DNA of 64,000 bases from Micrococcus lacusdianchii (GTDB taxonomy: Bacteria > Actinomycetota > Actinomycetes > Actinomycetales > Micrococcaceae): the NCBI RefSeq assembly GCF_023155805.1, contig NZ_JAKNUW010000007.1, positions 1 through 64,000 on the forward strand, given 5' to 3'. A model generated the notes under the pieces. It saw only the letters and a program-made list of their open reading frames with translations. It had not been told where the DNA came from and made no database searches. Positions within the stretch are counted from its first letter, which is position 1, and every line of letters starts with the position of its first letter. Both the position numbers and the translations under genes were made by a program. This document shows positions 47,011 through 55,227 of this stretch, one piece after another.

Positions 47011-48582
47011 ATGGACCGCTATCCCACCCGCCGCAGCCCCGTGTACGGCGACGACGTCGTCGCCTCCTCCTCGCCCCTGGCCGCCACCGCGGCGCAGGAT
47101 GTGCTCCGAGAGGGCGGCTCGGCCGCCGACGCCGCCGTGGCCGGGGCCATGGCCCTCACTGTGGTGGAGCCCACGAACAACGGGATCGGCGGGGACCTGC
47201 TGGCGCTCGTGTGGGACGGAGAGCGCCTGCACGCCCTCAACGCCTCCGGCCGCAGCCCGCGCGCGTGGACGCCCGGGCACTTCGCCGGCCGCACTGAGAT
47301 GCCCCGCCGCGGCTGGGACTCGGTGACGGTGCCCGGGGCGGTGGCCGGGTGGCGGGCGCTGTCCGACCGGTTCGGGCGGCTGCCCTTCGCCCGGCTCGGC
47401 GAGGCCGCCGTGGACCACGCCGAGCGGGGCTGGCTCGTGCCGACCATCGTGGCGCAGGACTGGGCGCGGGCCGCCACGGTGCTCGCCGACCAGCCGGAGT
47501 TCGTGGCGACGTTCGCGCCCGGCGGCCGCGCCCCGGCCGAGGGGGAGCGGGTCCGCCTCCCGGACCACGCCGCCACCCTCCGGGAGATCGTGGCCACCGG
47601 CGGGGAGAGCTTCTACCGCGGCGCCCTGGCCGAGCGGATCGCCGCGCACGCCGCGGCCGGCGGAGGGCTGCTCACCGCGGAGGACCTGGCCGCGCACGAG
47701 GTCGAGTGGACCGAGCCGGACTCGGCGTCCTGGGGCGGACACGAGCTGTACGAGGTGCCGCCGAACAGCCAGGGCCTGGCCGCGCTGATCGCCGCCGCCG
47801 TGCTCGAGGAGCTGGGCGCCGCGGACCGCGACCCGGACGCCCCCGCCACCGTGCACCTGCAGGTGGAGGCCATGAAGCAGGCCCTCGCGGTGCTGCACGC
47901 GGAGGCGGCCGACCCGGCGTGGATGCGCACCGCCGTCGAGGACCTGCTGGCGCCGGAGCACGTGGCCGCGCTGGTGGCGCGGGTGGATCCCGCGCGGGCC
48001 TCGGGGGCGGTGTCCCGCCCGCCCACGGCCGGCGGCACCGTGTACCTGAGCGTCGGAGACCGGCACGGGATGATGGTCTCCCTCATCCAGTCCAACTACT
48101 ACGGCTTCGGCTCCGGTCTGGTGGTCCCGGGCACCGGGATCGCCCTGAACGACCGCGGCGCGGGCTTCACCCTCCGGCCGGGCCATCCCAACGACGTGGC
48201 CGGCGGCAAGCGGCCGCTGAACACGATCATCCCCGGCTTCCTCACCCGGGGTGGGGAGCCGGTGGCGGCGTTCGGCGTGATGGGCGGGCCCATGCAGCCG
48301 CAGGGGCACGTGCAGGTGATGCACCGGCTGATGGCGGGGCAGAGCGTGCAGGAGGCGCTGGACGCGCCCCGCTGGTTCGTGGAGGGCTCCGGGGAGCTGA
48401 AGCTGGAGGCGGGCTGGGGCGACGACGTCGCACACGCCGTGACGGCGATGGGTCACCCCGTGACGCGCACGCCGGTGGGGGACCGGACCTACGGGGGCGG
48501 GCAGGCCGTGCTGCGGCTGCCGGGCGGCGGCTACGCGGGCGGCTCCGACCCGCGCAAGGACGGGCACGCCGCGGCGCGGTGA
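47011..48582 (+). CDS. Gamma-glutamyltransferase family protein
   Basis: Ntn-hydrolase of 523 aa. Typical features are GGSAADAAVAGAMALTVVEP, NNGIGGDLLALVW, and the autocleavage/nucleophile Thr343 in GGTVYLSVGDRHGMMVSLIQSN, followed by the GGPMQPQGHVQV motif. There is no signal peptide, unlike periplasmic GGTs, so it is likely a cytoplasmic homologue (YwrD-type) or an acylase; the substrate may be glutathione-like, gamma-glutamyl amides or a cephalosporin-type amide. Start has GGAGG upstream. Confidence 0.93.
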   Translation: MDRYPTRRSPVYGDDVVASSSPLAATAAQDVLREGGSAADAAVAGAMALTVVEPTNNGIGGDLLALVWDGERLHALNASGRSPRAWTPGHFAGRTEMPRRGWDSVTVPGAVAGWRALSDRFGRLPFARLGEAAVDHAERGWLVPTIVAQDWARAATVLADQPEFVATFAPGGRAPAEGERVRLPDHAATLREIVATGGESFYRGALAERIAAHAAAGGGLLTAEDLAAHEVEWTEPDSASWGGHELYEVPPNSQGLAALIAAAVLEELGAADRDPDAPATVHLQVEAMKQALAVLHAEAADPAWMRTAVEDLLAPEHVAALVARVDPARASGAVSRPPTAGGTVYLSVGDRHGMMVSLIQSNYYGFGSGLVVPGTGIALNDRGAGFTLRPGHPNDVAGGKRPLNTIIPGFLTRGGEPVAAFGVMGGPMQPQGHVQVMHRLMAGQSVQEALDAPRWFVEGSGELKLEAGWGDDVAHAVTAMGHPVTRTPVGDRTYGGGQAVLRLPGGGYAGGSDPRKDGHAAAR

Positions 48583-48624
48583 TGTCAGGCCGGGGGCTCC
48601 GCGCGCGGGTCGGAGGCGCGGGGG

Positions 48625-48819
48625 TCAGCGCTCGGCGGGCAGCGGCTCCGCGCGCAGCGCGTGGGCCAGGACGACCACGGCCAACAGGCCCGCCGCCCAC
48701 GACGGGTGGAAGCGGTCTGAGAAGGAGGCGGCCGCCATGGCCGGGGCGCCGAGCATCAGCACGAGGCCCGTCACCAGGGCGGCGAGGGCGAGGGGGAGGG
48801 CGGTGCGCAGAAACGGCAT
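48625..48819 (-). CDS. Small two-helix membrane protein (64 aa)
   Basis: MPFLRTALPLALAALVTGLV begins the first hydrophobic helix (about residues 3-28); a short linker with FSDRFHPSW leads to a second (about 40-55) and the tail LRAEPLPAER. The ATG at 48819 has GAAGGGGA upstream on the minus strand. A frame open to TTG 48951 would add 44 residues without hydrophobic or conserved character. A minus-strand TACTTT at 48951-48956 may be its promoter. Function unknown. Confidence 0.65.
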   Translation of the reverse strand: MPFLRTALPLALAALVTGLVLMLGAPAMAAASFSDRFHPSWAAGLLAVVVLAHALRAEPLPAER

Positions 48820-48985
48820 GGCGGGTCCCCTTCGGACGGGCGGGTGGAGGCCGCGGGGCCAGCGGACCGCATGTTCCTGCGGGCCGGCGGAGGATCGCTC
48901 CTCCTGGGTCCGAAAGGTAGCCAGTGCCGCGGGGCGCCCGCCATAGGACAAAAGTACTGTTCAGGCGGGAGGAGCAGGCGACGTC

Positions 48986-49007
48986 CGGGCGGGTGCGCAC
49001 CCGCCCG
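48986..49007 (-). terminator. Palindromic hairpin after the 53-aa ORF
   Basis: A 22-nt perfect palindrome (CGGGCGGG... with a TGCGCA loop) 11 nt after the stop of the minus-strand ORF at 49018. It fits a terminator for that small gene. Confidence 0.6.
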
Positions 49008-49017
49008 CCTACCGAGG

Positions 49018-49179
49018 TCACAGCAGGTCGGAGAGTGGGCCGACGAGCAGGCTGAGCGCCACGGAGGCCCCGCCGTCGGATGCCCGGCCCGGCACCGCCA
49101 GCGCGACCGGGAGCGCCACCGCGGGGGAGGCGAGCAGCGCACCGGCGGTCAGTGCTGTGCGGACGGAGGAGCGGGCCAT
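49018..49179 (-). CDS. Possible 53-aa exported or membrane peptide
   Basis: The frame from ATG 49179 gives a basic start (MARSSVRTALTAGALLASPA), a signal-like hydrophobic core to about residue 29, and a second hydrophobic part VALSLLVGPLSDLL at the end. Third codon positions are nearly all G/C, and a palindromic hairpin follows the stop. No ribosome-binding site or TANNNT element is evident, so translation is not proven. Confidence 0.45.
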   Translation of the reverse strand: MARSSVRTALTAGALLASPAVALPVALAVPGRASDGGASVALSLLVGPLSDLL

Positions 49180-49207
49180 GGCCGTCAGCGTGACACAGTG
49201 TGACGGC

Positions 49208-49660
49208 TCAGGCGCGCGCGGTGCGGCCCGCTCGGGTCCCGGCGAACGCCGTGACGGCCATGACCAGGGCGCCCGCCGCGGCGCCGAAGCCGCCGAGGAA
49301 CGCCATCCACATGCCGGTGCCCGTGACGCCGAGGAAGGGGAAGATCTCGTCGGCCGGTTCGATGGGGGAGAACGGGAGGGCGAAGGCGCCGACGCAGAAC
49401 ACCACCAGGCCCAGGGCGACGACGGCGAGGCACGCCGTGGTGAAGCCGAGCGGTTTCCGCAGCAGCGGTCGTCGCTCCGCGCGGACCAGCAGGACGCCGA
49501 CCGCGGAGACCACGAGCAGCACGAGGACAGCCAAGGGGATCGTGGCGGCGGACTGTGCCCCCGGCGCGTCCTCCAGCAGGGTCCCGACGACGGACACGGC
49601 CGGCAGCATCAGGATCGGGGCGGCCGTGAGGAGGATGCCGAGGGGCAGGCGGGCGGACAC
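49208..49660 (-). CDS. Four-helix membrane protein (150 aa)
   Basis: GTG 49660 follows AGAGGAG on the minus strand. Four hydrophobic segments: about residues 5-25, 38-60, 72-97 and 110-142, with RAERRPLLRKPLG as the main polar loop and a basic end TRAGRTARA. It lies 11 nt after the dienelactone-hydrolase gene on the same strand and is probably co-transcribed with it. No family recognised. Confidence 0.75.
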   Translation of the reverse strand: MSARLPLGILLTAAPILMLPAVSVVGTLLEDAPGAQSAATIPLAVLVLLVVSAVGVLLVRAERRPLLRKPLGFTTACLAVVALGLVVFCVGAFALPFSPIEPADEIFPFLGVTGTGMWMAFLGGFGAAAGALVMAVTAFAGTRAGRTARA

Positions 49661-49671
49661 GGGGGCTCCTC

Positions 49672-50253
49672 TCAGGCCAGCAGCTCCACGATCCGCTGGA
49701 CGACCACCTCGGTGAGCTGCGGAACGTGGTCCTCGGTGGAGGAGTCCATGAACAGGTGCCGGTCCGTGGCGTACTCGAAGAGGTCGGCGGGGTTGTCCGG
49801 GTGCTCGGCGGTGGCGGCGTAGGCGCGGGCGGTGGGCAGGTCCTCGTCCTTGACCCACGGGTCCTCGGCGGCGAGGTGGATCTGCAGGGCGGTGTGCGGC
49901 TGCCACAGCGGGGCGTAGGCGTTCAGGGGCAGGGCGGCGGACAGGGCGATGCACGCGCGGAAGCCCGGGGTGGTCTGGGCGGCCTTCCATGCCGGCATGA
50001 CGCCCAGGCTGATGCCGGCGACGACGGACGCCTCCTTGTGCTCGGCGCAGGCGCGGATGGCGCGGGTCATGAACTCGTCGCTGCCGATCTGCCCCACGTA
50101 TGCGAGGCCCTCCTCGGCGGTGGGAAAGACGTGGCCGTCGAACAGGTCCGGCGTGTGCACGGTGTGGCCGCCGACGGCGGTGACCTGCTCGCCGAGGGCG
50201 CGCACGCCCTCGGTCAGGCCGCGGGCGTGGTGGAACAGGAGGATCTGAGCCAT
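49672..50253 (-). CDS. Dienelactone hydrolase family protein
   Basis: A 193-aa alpha/beta hydrolase. It opens MAQILLFHHARGLTEGVRAL, has the nucleophile elbow GISLGVM (Ser in place of the Cys of true dienelactone hydrolases), the LAAEDPWVKDEDL segment with the acidic residue, and the catalytic His in ATDRHLFMD. Esterase or C-C hydrolase activity is likely; the substrate is unknown. A minus-strand TACGCT 6 nt before the ATG marks a leaderless start. Confidence 0.88.
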   Translation of the reverse strand: MAQILLFHHARGLTEGVRALGEQVTAVGGHTVHTPDLFDGHVFPTAEEGLAYVGQIGSDEFMTRAIRACAEHKEASVVAGISLGVMPAWKAAQTTPGFRACIALSAALPLNAYAPLWQPHTALQIHLAAEDPWVKDEDLPTARAYAATAEHPDNPADLFEYATDRHLFMDSSTEDHVPQLTEVVVQRIVELLA

Positions 50254-50259
50254 GGGGGA

Positions 50260-50265
50260 AGCGTA
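50260..50265 (-). promoter_or_regulatory. -10 element of the dienelactone-hydrolase gene (leaderless)
   Basis: On the minus strand TACGCT lies 6 nt before the ATG at 50253. Confidence 0.6.
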
Positions 50266-50337
50266 GGCCGCTTCGGCGCCGATCACGGCGCGCCCGTCGC
50301 GGATGACACATGGTGCCATCCCGGTCAGGATGTCCGC

Positions 50338-50577
50338 GTGGCGGCCATGAACATCTCTCTGCCGGACGAGCTCACGGCATCTGTCGAGGAGAGGGTGGCT
50401 GAGGGCTCCTACGGCACCACGAGCGCACTCGTGCGTGATCTGATCCGGCGCGAGCGCGCCCGGACCCGCCTGCGCGAAGCCGTGCTCGAGAGTCTGGGGT
50501 CCGGATCCGGCGGCCAGGCCGACGAGGCGTTCTTCGCGCAGCTGACCCGCATCTCTCCCGGACACGACGACCCGTGA
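50338..50577 (+). CDS. ParD-family antitoxin (ribbon-helix-helix)
   Basis: A 79-aa protein with the RHH DNA-binding fold: MNISLPDELTASVEERVAEG then YGTTSALVRDLIRRERAR, and a C-terminal arm that in ParD wraps the ParE toxin. GTG 50338 is chosen because CAGGAT ends 6 nt before it; ATG 50347 is the alternative. The stop overlaps the start of a ParE-like frame (GTGA), the standard operon form, but that toxin gene is truncated. Confidence 0.85.
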   Translation: MAAMNISLPDELTASVEERVAEGSYGTTSALVRDLIRRERARTRLREAVLESLGSGSGGQADEAFFAQLTRISPGHDDP

Positions 50578-50699
50578 CCGAGGTGCGGGTCCTCCTCACC
50601 GCGCGTGCCCGCGGCCAGATCGTCGACGCGGTCGCTCGGATGCGGGCGGGCCCCCCACCCGCCAGGACTGCGCCGCTGACCACATCGACTGAGGGTTCG
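50574..50699 (+). pseudogene. Truncated ParE toxin gene
   Basis: From GTG 50574 the product starts MTEVRVLLTARARGQIVDAV, like the first strand and helix of ParE/RelE toxins, and then loses similarity after about 28 residues. The frame stays open to 51038, but from 50700 on it is antisense to the large FtsK-like gene, so the extra codons are not toxin sequence. ParE proteins are normally ~95-105 aa. The likely cause is a recombination joint near 50655-50699. Confidence 0.6.
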
Positions 50700-53600
50700 T
50701 CACGCAGTCGCCACCGCCAGCTGGGCTGGCATGCCCTGCTCAGGTCCGTCCGGGTGGACGTGGACGGCCCGGCCGGGCACCGGTTCCACCTCGATCAGCC
50801 GGGGCCAGACCAGGCGATGCTCGGGGCTGGTGCCGGCGGGCACGAAGAACCGGTGCGGCAGGTGCAGCAGCAGTCGGGCGGACGCGAGGTCACGCCCGCC
50901 GACGGCGGCCACCCGGAGGGACCGTGCTGCCGCACCGCCCAGGAGCCGGTGGACCTCCTCGTCCAAGGAACGGTAGGTGTCCCCGACTCGCACTCCCGTC
51001 CACGCAGACCATCCGGTGATCACCACGGTGCCCCCTGACTGCGAGGTCTCTTCCAGGGCGACGATCACGCTCGCCCCCAGATCCTCATCGCCGGCCTCGG
51101 GACGCAGCACGCGCAGCGTGCTTTCGGGGTCCACACCAGTGAGGGCGGCCGCCGCCTCACCGCTGCCGTCCAGGACCACCACGGGCCCGGGTCCCCGGGC
51201 AGCTATGTCGAGGACGGCCGTGAGCACCGGTCCCCGTCCGCCGGCGGGCTCGATGATCCACGCCGCACTGCCCTCGGAACCCGCGGGCCAGCGCCACGGC
51301 ACATGCCGGGCGCGAGCGGCGTCGTCGATCAGGGCGAGGACGTCCGCGTCCCGCCGTCGGGAGCGGTCGGGCGCGAAGACGGCGGGCAGGGGAGGGGAGA
51401 CCACCGGCGCGGGAATCGGCGGATCCACCCCCCGGTAGGCCGCGACGAGTTCGCCGACCACGCCAGGCCAGTCGGTGCCGGTGGAGTGGGCGGGCGCAGG
51501 GTCGGTCCACCGTCGCCACACGGGGCTGGAGTCCGAGCACGCCCAGGGGGCGGCCCGCACCGTGAGCAGTGGGTGCCCGCCACGGGTGAGACAGACCGTG
51601 CCCGGGGCGGCGGGGTCGATCTGCGCCGCGTCCCCGACGCCGATCAGGTCCCAGGATTCCTGCTCGCTGGCGGTGCGCAGCGCGAGCGTGGAGCCGAGGT
51701 TGGAACGCACGTCGGAGCTCACGGCTCCGGTGGCCCGCTGGGTGGCGAGCATCAGGTGGAAGCCCAACGAACGGCCGGTGGCAGCCAGGCGCTGCAGCAC
51801 GGCGTTCGCCGCCGGGTGCTCATCCACCAGCACTCTCAGCTCGTCCACCGCGACGACGAGCCGCGGCAGCGTCTCGCCGGTCCTGGCCGCACGGAAGGCC
51901 GGGTAGTCCGGGACACCGGCCGCGGCGAACAGGGCCTCCCGTCGACGCAGCTCGGCGCTGATGGCGTCCAAGGCCCGCAGGGAAGCCGCCCCCACGTGGT
52001 TGGTCTCCAGGCTCATGGTGTGCGGCAGGCCGGCCAGCGGCCCGAAGGAGGCCCCGCCCTTGAAGTCCAGCAGCACGAAGGACAGCTCCGCGGGGGCGTG
52101 GTGGGCGGCCAGGCCCACCAGCAGGGAGAGCAGCAGGTCGGACTTGCCCGAGCCGGTGGTGCCGGCGATCAGCACGTGGGGGCCGTCGTCGGCCAGATCC
52201 AGGACGACGCCCCGACCGCCGGCGGGCGTGTCCGGCGTCAGGTGCGCCCGCGCGTGGCGGGCGGCGGAGGCGCGGCCCACCGTGCCGGGCACACGGAGCG
52301 GGGGTGTGTCGGCGCCGCCGGGACCGAGGCCGAGGCGGGCGACGTCGTCGGCCAGCTCCTGCAGCCACCAGTGCAGGGTCGACGGGCTGATCCCGGTGGC
52401 GTGCAGGTCTCGCAGCTCCACACGCTGGGAGGGGCTGTGCAGGACCCGTGCATCGAGGTCGAGGGCGTCCGCGCTCCGTGCGCCGGGTGCGCCCGTGCCC
52501 CGGGCGCCCATCCGCACGACGGCCGACGGCGTCCTCCCCGTCGTGTCGGCGGGCGGCCGCAGGTCGGACAGGCCGGCGGTCGAGCGCCACACGCGAAGGG
52601 CGGCGGCGAGCCACGGGGCGTCGGCCAGCTCCAGCAGCGTCTCCACCTCGGGTTCCGCGGGGTCCCACCACGTCTCGACGAGCTCCCCGGAGGCGACCCG
52701 CAGGCGGGTCCCCGTGGCCACCGCGTGACGCAGGAGCTGGAACAGGGCCCAGCGGCCGGCCGCCTGGAGCACTCGGCTCCCGCCGCTCACGGCGACCACG
52801 GAGCCGCCGGGGCAGGAGGTCACCGCCGGCTGGGCGACGTCGACGCACGCGTTCCAGCGGCCAGTCTCCTCGTCGCGGGTGAAGGGCAGGGCCCCCGTCC
52901 CCTCCCCCCACCACAGCAGGGGCGCGGGAGCGTCCGTCCGGGTCGGGAGGAGACCGAACCGATCGGCCGCGCGCGAGCGCACGGCCCGGCTCACGGTCGC
53001 CGGGGTGAGCTCCTGGACCCGCCTGCGCGCCACGACCTCGGCCGCGCGCTCCGCCAGCAGGGCGCTGTGACGCCGGCGGGCGGCCCGCTGCAGCCCGAGC
53101 ATGACGCCGACGCCGAGCACCGACACCAGACCGAAGAGCAGGAACAGCCAGGTGCGCATGGTCACGGCGAGCACCGCTCCGATCGCGAGGGGGCCGACCG
53201 CCATGACCACCGGCAGCACCGCGGAGTGCTCCGCGGGGGCCTGGCCCAGCTCCACCTGCGCCGTGGTCAGCGCGTCCGGAGCGGGCAGCGGGGCAGACGA
53301 TCCGCGCATCAGGGACAGCGCCGTCCCTCCCACGCGGAGACGCTTCTCGGTGGTCCACCGGCTGGGGTGGCCCACTCCCGGGCGGTCCACCCGCACCCCG
53401 TCCGCCTCCAGGAGGATCCGGGTCGGCTCGGACGGGACGAGCGGGTCGTCCAGGACGAGCCGGCTGCCGCCGCGGCCCACGGTGAGTCCGCCCCCGGTCA
53501 ACGGGGCGAGCCGGCCGGCGTCGGGCCCGTCCGAGGTGAGCACGCCGACCTCGGGCCCGGCCGCGCCCTCGACCGGGCCTCGCCGCGTTCCCGGCCGGGC

Positions 53601-53762
53601 CACGTAGGTGATGCAGGAACCGTGCGTGGCCACACGGGTCACGGCATCGCACCCGAGAAGGCGACGCACTTCGGCGTCCTGGGCCGACGCCGATGCAGGC
53701 AGCCCGGTCACGGCCCAGTCGTGCGGTCGGGCCAGACCGAGCACCCGGATCCGCCAGGACAT
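50700..53762 (-). CDS. EssC-like FHA/FtsK-SpoIIIE ATPase
   Basis: A 1020-aa protein with an FHA-like beta domain (about residues 70-150, GGLTVGRGGSRLVLDDPLV), two transmembrane helices (about 178-218), and one intact FtsK/SpoIIIE motor: Walker A GTTGSGKSDLL near 535, LLDFKGGASF, and Walker B RLVVAVDEL near 631. A further C-terminal module has the GPGPVVVLDGSGE strand but no intact P-loop, so it is a degenerate ATPase domain. This order matches the EssC/EccC core ATPase of type VII secretion. No WXG100 (Esx) or other T7SS gene is in the window. Start 53762 has AGAGGAG upstream. It is divergent from the tad operon. Confidence 0.88.
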   Translation of the reverse strand: MSWRIRVLGLARPHDWAVTGLPASASAQDAEVRRLLGCDAVTRVATHGSCITYVARPGTRRGPVEGAAGPEVGVLTSDGPDAGRLAPLTGGGLTVGRGGSRLVLDDPLVPSEPTRILLEADGVRVDRPGVGHPSRWTTEKRLRVGGTALSLMRGSSAPLPAPDALTTAQVELGQAPAEHSAVLPVVMAVGPLAIGAVLAVTMRTWLFLLFGLVSVLGVGVMLGLQRAARRRHSALLAERAAEVVARRRVQELTPATVSRAVRSRAADRFGLLPTRTDAPAPLLWWGEGTGALPFTRDEETGRWNACVDVAQPAVTSCPGGSVVAVSGGSRVLQAAGRWALFQLLRHAVATGTRLRVASGELVETWWDPAEPEVETLLELADAPWLAAALRVWRSTAGLSDLRPPADTTGRTPSAVVRMGARGTGAPGARSADALDLDARVLHSPSQRVELRDLHATGISPSTLHWWLQELADDVARLGLGPGGADTPPLRVPGTVGRASAARHARAHLTPDTPAGGRGVVLDLADDGPHVLIAGTTGSGKSDLLLSLLVGLAAHHAPAELSFVLLDFKGGASFGPLAGLPHTMSLETNHVGAASLRALDAISAELRRREALFAAAGVPDYPAFRAARTGETLPRLVVAVDELRVLVDEHPAANAVLQRLAATGRSLGFHLMLATQRATGAVSSDVRSNLGSTLALRTASEQESWDLIGVGDAAQIDPAAPGTVCLTRGGHPLLTVRAAPWACSDSSPVWRRWTDPAPAHSTGTDWPGVVGELVAAYRGVDPPIPAPVVSPPLPAVFAPDRSRRRDADVLALIDDAARARHVPWRWPAGSEGSAAWIIEPAGGRGPVLTAVLDIAARGPGPVVVLDGSGEAAAALTGVDPESTLRVLRPEAGDEDLGASVIVALEETSQSGGTVVITGWSAWTGVRVGDTYRSLDEEVHRLLGGAAARSLRVAAVGGRDLASARLLLHLPHRFFVPAGTSPEHRLVWPRLIEVEPVPGRAVHVHPDGPEQGMPAQLAVATA

Positions 53763-53855
53763 CCTGACTCCTCTCGCGAGATGATCACCCGCCGTTCGGT
53801 GGGCCAAGCCAGGGTCGCAGTCCCGGGACAGCCGCGCCCGCGAGGGCGCCCCGTC

Positions 53856-53902
53856 CTGTGGACAACCGGCCTCGTCGGCGGCTGAGTGCCTGTTGTCCAC
53901 AG
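53856..53902. promoter_or_regulatory. Inverted pair of DnaA-box-like sequences
   Basis: CTGTGGACAAC (53856-53866) and GTTGTCCACAG (53892-53902) form a perfect 11-bp inverted repeat with a 25-nt spacer. Each arm contains TTGTCCACA, the DnaA-box form found in GC-rich actinobacteria. It lies between the EssC-like gene and the tad promoter. Confidence 0.7.
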
Positions 53903-53940
53903 AATGGGAAGATGGTGTTCCACCAGCTGTGTGCCGTCAC

Positions 53941-53946
53941 TATGGT
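53941..53946 (+). promoter_or_regulatory. -10 element of the tad operon
   Basis: TATGGT; expected start near 53953 gives a ~48-nt leader with AGGAGGG (53991-53997) before tadA. Confidence 0.5.
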
Positions 53947-54000
53947 CAGATCATCACATGAGGGCGCAGGGACCGCGCCCACGAGGGCACAGGAGGGTGC

Positions 54001-55227
54001 ATGGACGCCGTGCGCATGCTGGAGGGAGAGCTCCGGGAGCTCGTCCGCAGGCAGGGCGTGGACCCCCAGCGGGAGGGCGAGCGTGTCCGGGCCCTGATCG
54101 ACGAGGCCACGGCGGACTACGAGGCCCGGTCCCTCGTGAGCTCCCTGCCACGGCTGGAGGACCCTGAGGGGGCGTCGCAGGAGCTCTTCGACCGGATCGC
54201 GGGCCTGGGGCCCCTGCAGCGCCTGATGGACGACCCCTCGGTGGAGGAGATCTGGATCAACGCTCCGGACGAGGTGTACTGCGCACGCTCCGGACGCTCC
54301 GAGCTGACGGGCATCCTGCTGACCGAGGAGGGCGTCCGGGACCTCGTCGAGCTCATGCTCAAGTCCTCGGGCCGGCGTCTCGACCTCTCGATGCCCTTCG
54401 TGGACGCCGCCCTGCCGGACGGCTCGCGTCTGCACGTGGCCATCCCGGACATCACGCGGCGGCACTGGAGCGTGAACATCCGCAAGTTCGTGAGTCGCGC
54501 GCAACGGCTCGAGGATCTGGTGCGCTCCGGCTCCCTCACGCCCGCCGCGGCCCGATTCCTCGACGCCGCGGTCGACGCCGGCATGAACGTCCTGGTCTCG
54601 GGTGCCACCCAGGCCGGCAAGACCACGATGCTCAACTGCCTGGCGGCCTCGATCGGCGCACGCGAGCGGGTTATCACGGTGGAGGAGATCTTCGAGCTGC
54701 AGATCCCCGTCCGGGACGTCGTCGGCCTGCAGTGCCGGCAGCCGAATCTCGAGGGCCACGGGGAGATCCCTCTGCGGCGGCTCGTCAAGGAGGCCCTGCG
54801 CATGCGCCCGGATCGCCTGATCGTGGGCGAGGTCCGGGAGGCCGAGGCCCTGGACATGCTCGTCGCGCTGAACTCCGGACTGGCCGGGATGTGCACCATC
54901 CACGCGAACTCCGCCGCCGATGCGCTGACCAAGCTCTGCACGCTGCCCCTGCTCGCAGGGGAGAACATCTCGAGGAACTTCGTGGTCCCCACCGTCGCCA
55001 CGTGCATCGACGTGGTGGTGCACTGCGAGCGGGACCGGGACGGACGCCGTCGTGTCCGAGAGGTCCTCACGGTCGGATCCCGCGTGGAGAACGGCGTCAT
55101 CGAGACCTCCGCCCTCTTCCGCAGGGACACCGAGGGCGACCTCGTCCTCAACACCGCCGCGGGCCTCGAGTTCGATGCCTTCGCGCGCCGGGGCATCGAC
55201 CCCCGTGATGTCCTGGGGGTGCGCTGA
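54001..55227 (+). CDS. tadA: Tad pilus ATPase TadA/CpaF
   Basis: Secretion ATPase that powers Flp pilus assembly. The 408-aa product has an N-terminal helical part with ELFDRIAGLGPLQRLMDDPSVEEI, Walker A GATQAGKTT (about residues 200-208), Walker B RPDRLIVGEVRE (about 270-281), and the conserved His box TIHANSAADAL. ATG 54001 follows AGGAGGG. Its stop overlaps tadB (TGATG). First gene of a seven-gene tad operon. Confidence 0.96.
   Translation: MDAVRMLEGELRELVRRQGVDPQREGERVRALIDEATADYEARSLVSSLPRLEDPEGASQELFDRIAGLGPLQRLMDDPSVEEIWINAPDEVYCARSGRSELTGILLTEEGVRDLVELMLKSSGRRLDLSMPFVDAALPDGSRLHVAIPDITRRHWSVNIRKFVSRAQRLEDLVRSGSLTPAAARFLDAAVDAGMNVLVSGATQAGKTTMLNCLAASIGARERVITVEEIFELQIPVRDVVGLQCRQPNLEGHGEIPLRRLVKEALRMRPDRLIVGEVREAEALDMLVALNSGLAGMCTIHANSAADALTKLCTLPLLAGENISRNFVVPTVATCIDVVVHCERDRDGRRRVREVLTVGSRVENGVIETSALFRRDTEGDLVLNTAAGLEFDAFARRGIDPRDVLGVR

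Noticed and set aside
50574-51038. A complete 154-aa ParE toxin
   Set aside because: Similarity to ParE stops after about 28 residues and the rest is antisense to the EssC-like coding sequence.
53856-53902. Replication origin at the paired DnaA-like boxes
   Set aside because: Only two boxes, no AT-rich unwinding element, and no dnaA, dnaN, rpmH or parAB genes nearby.
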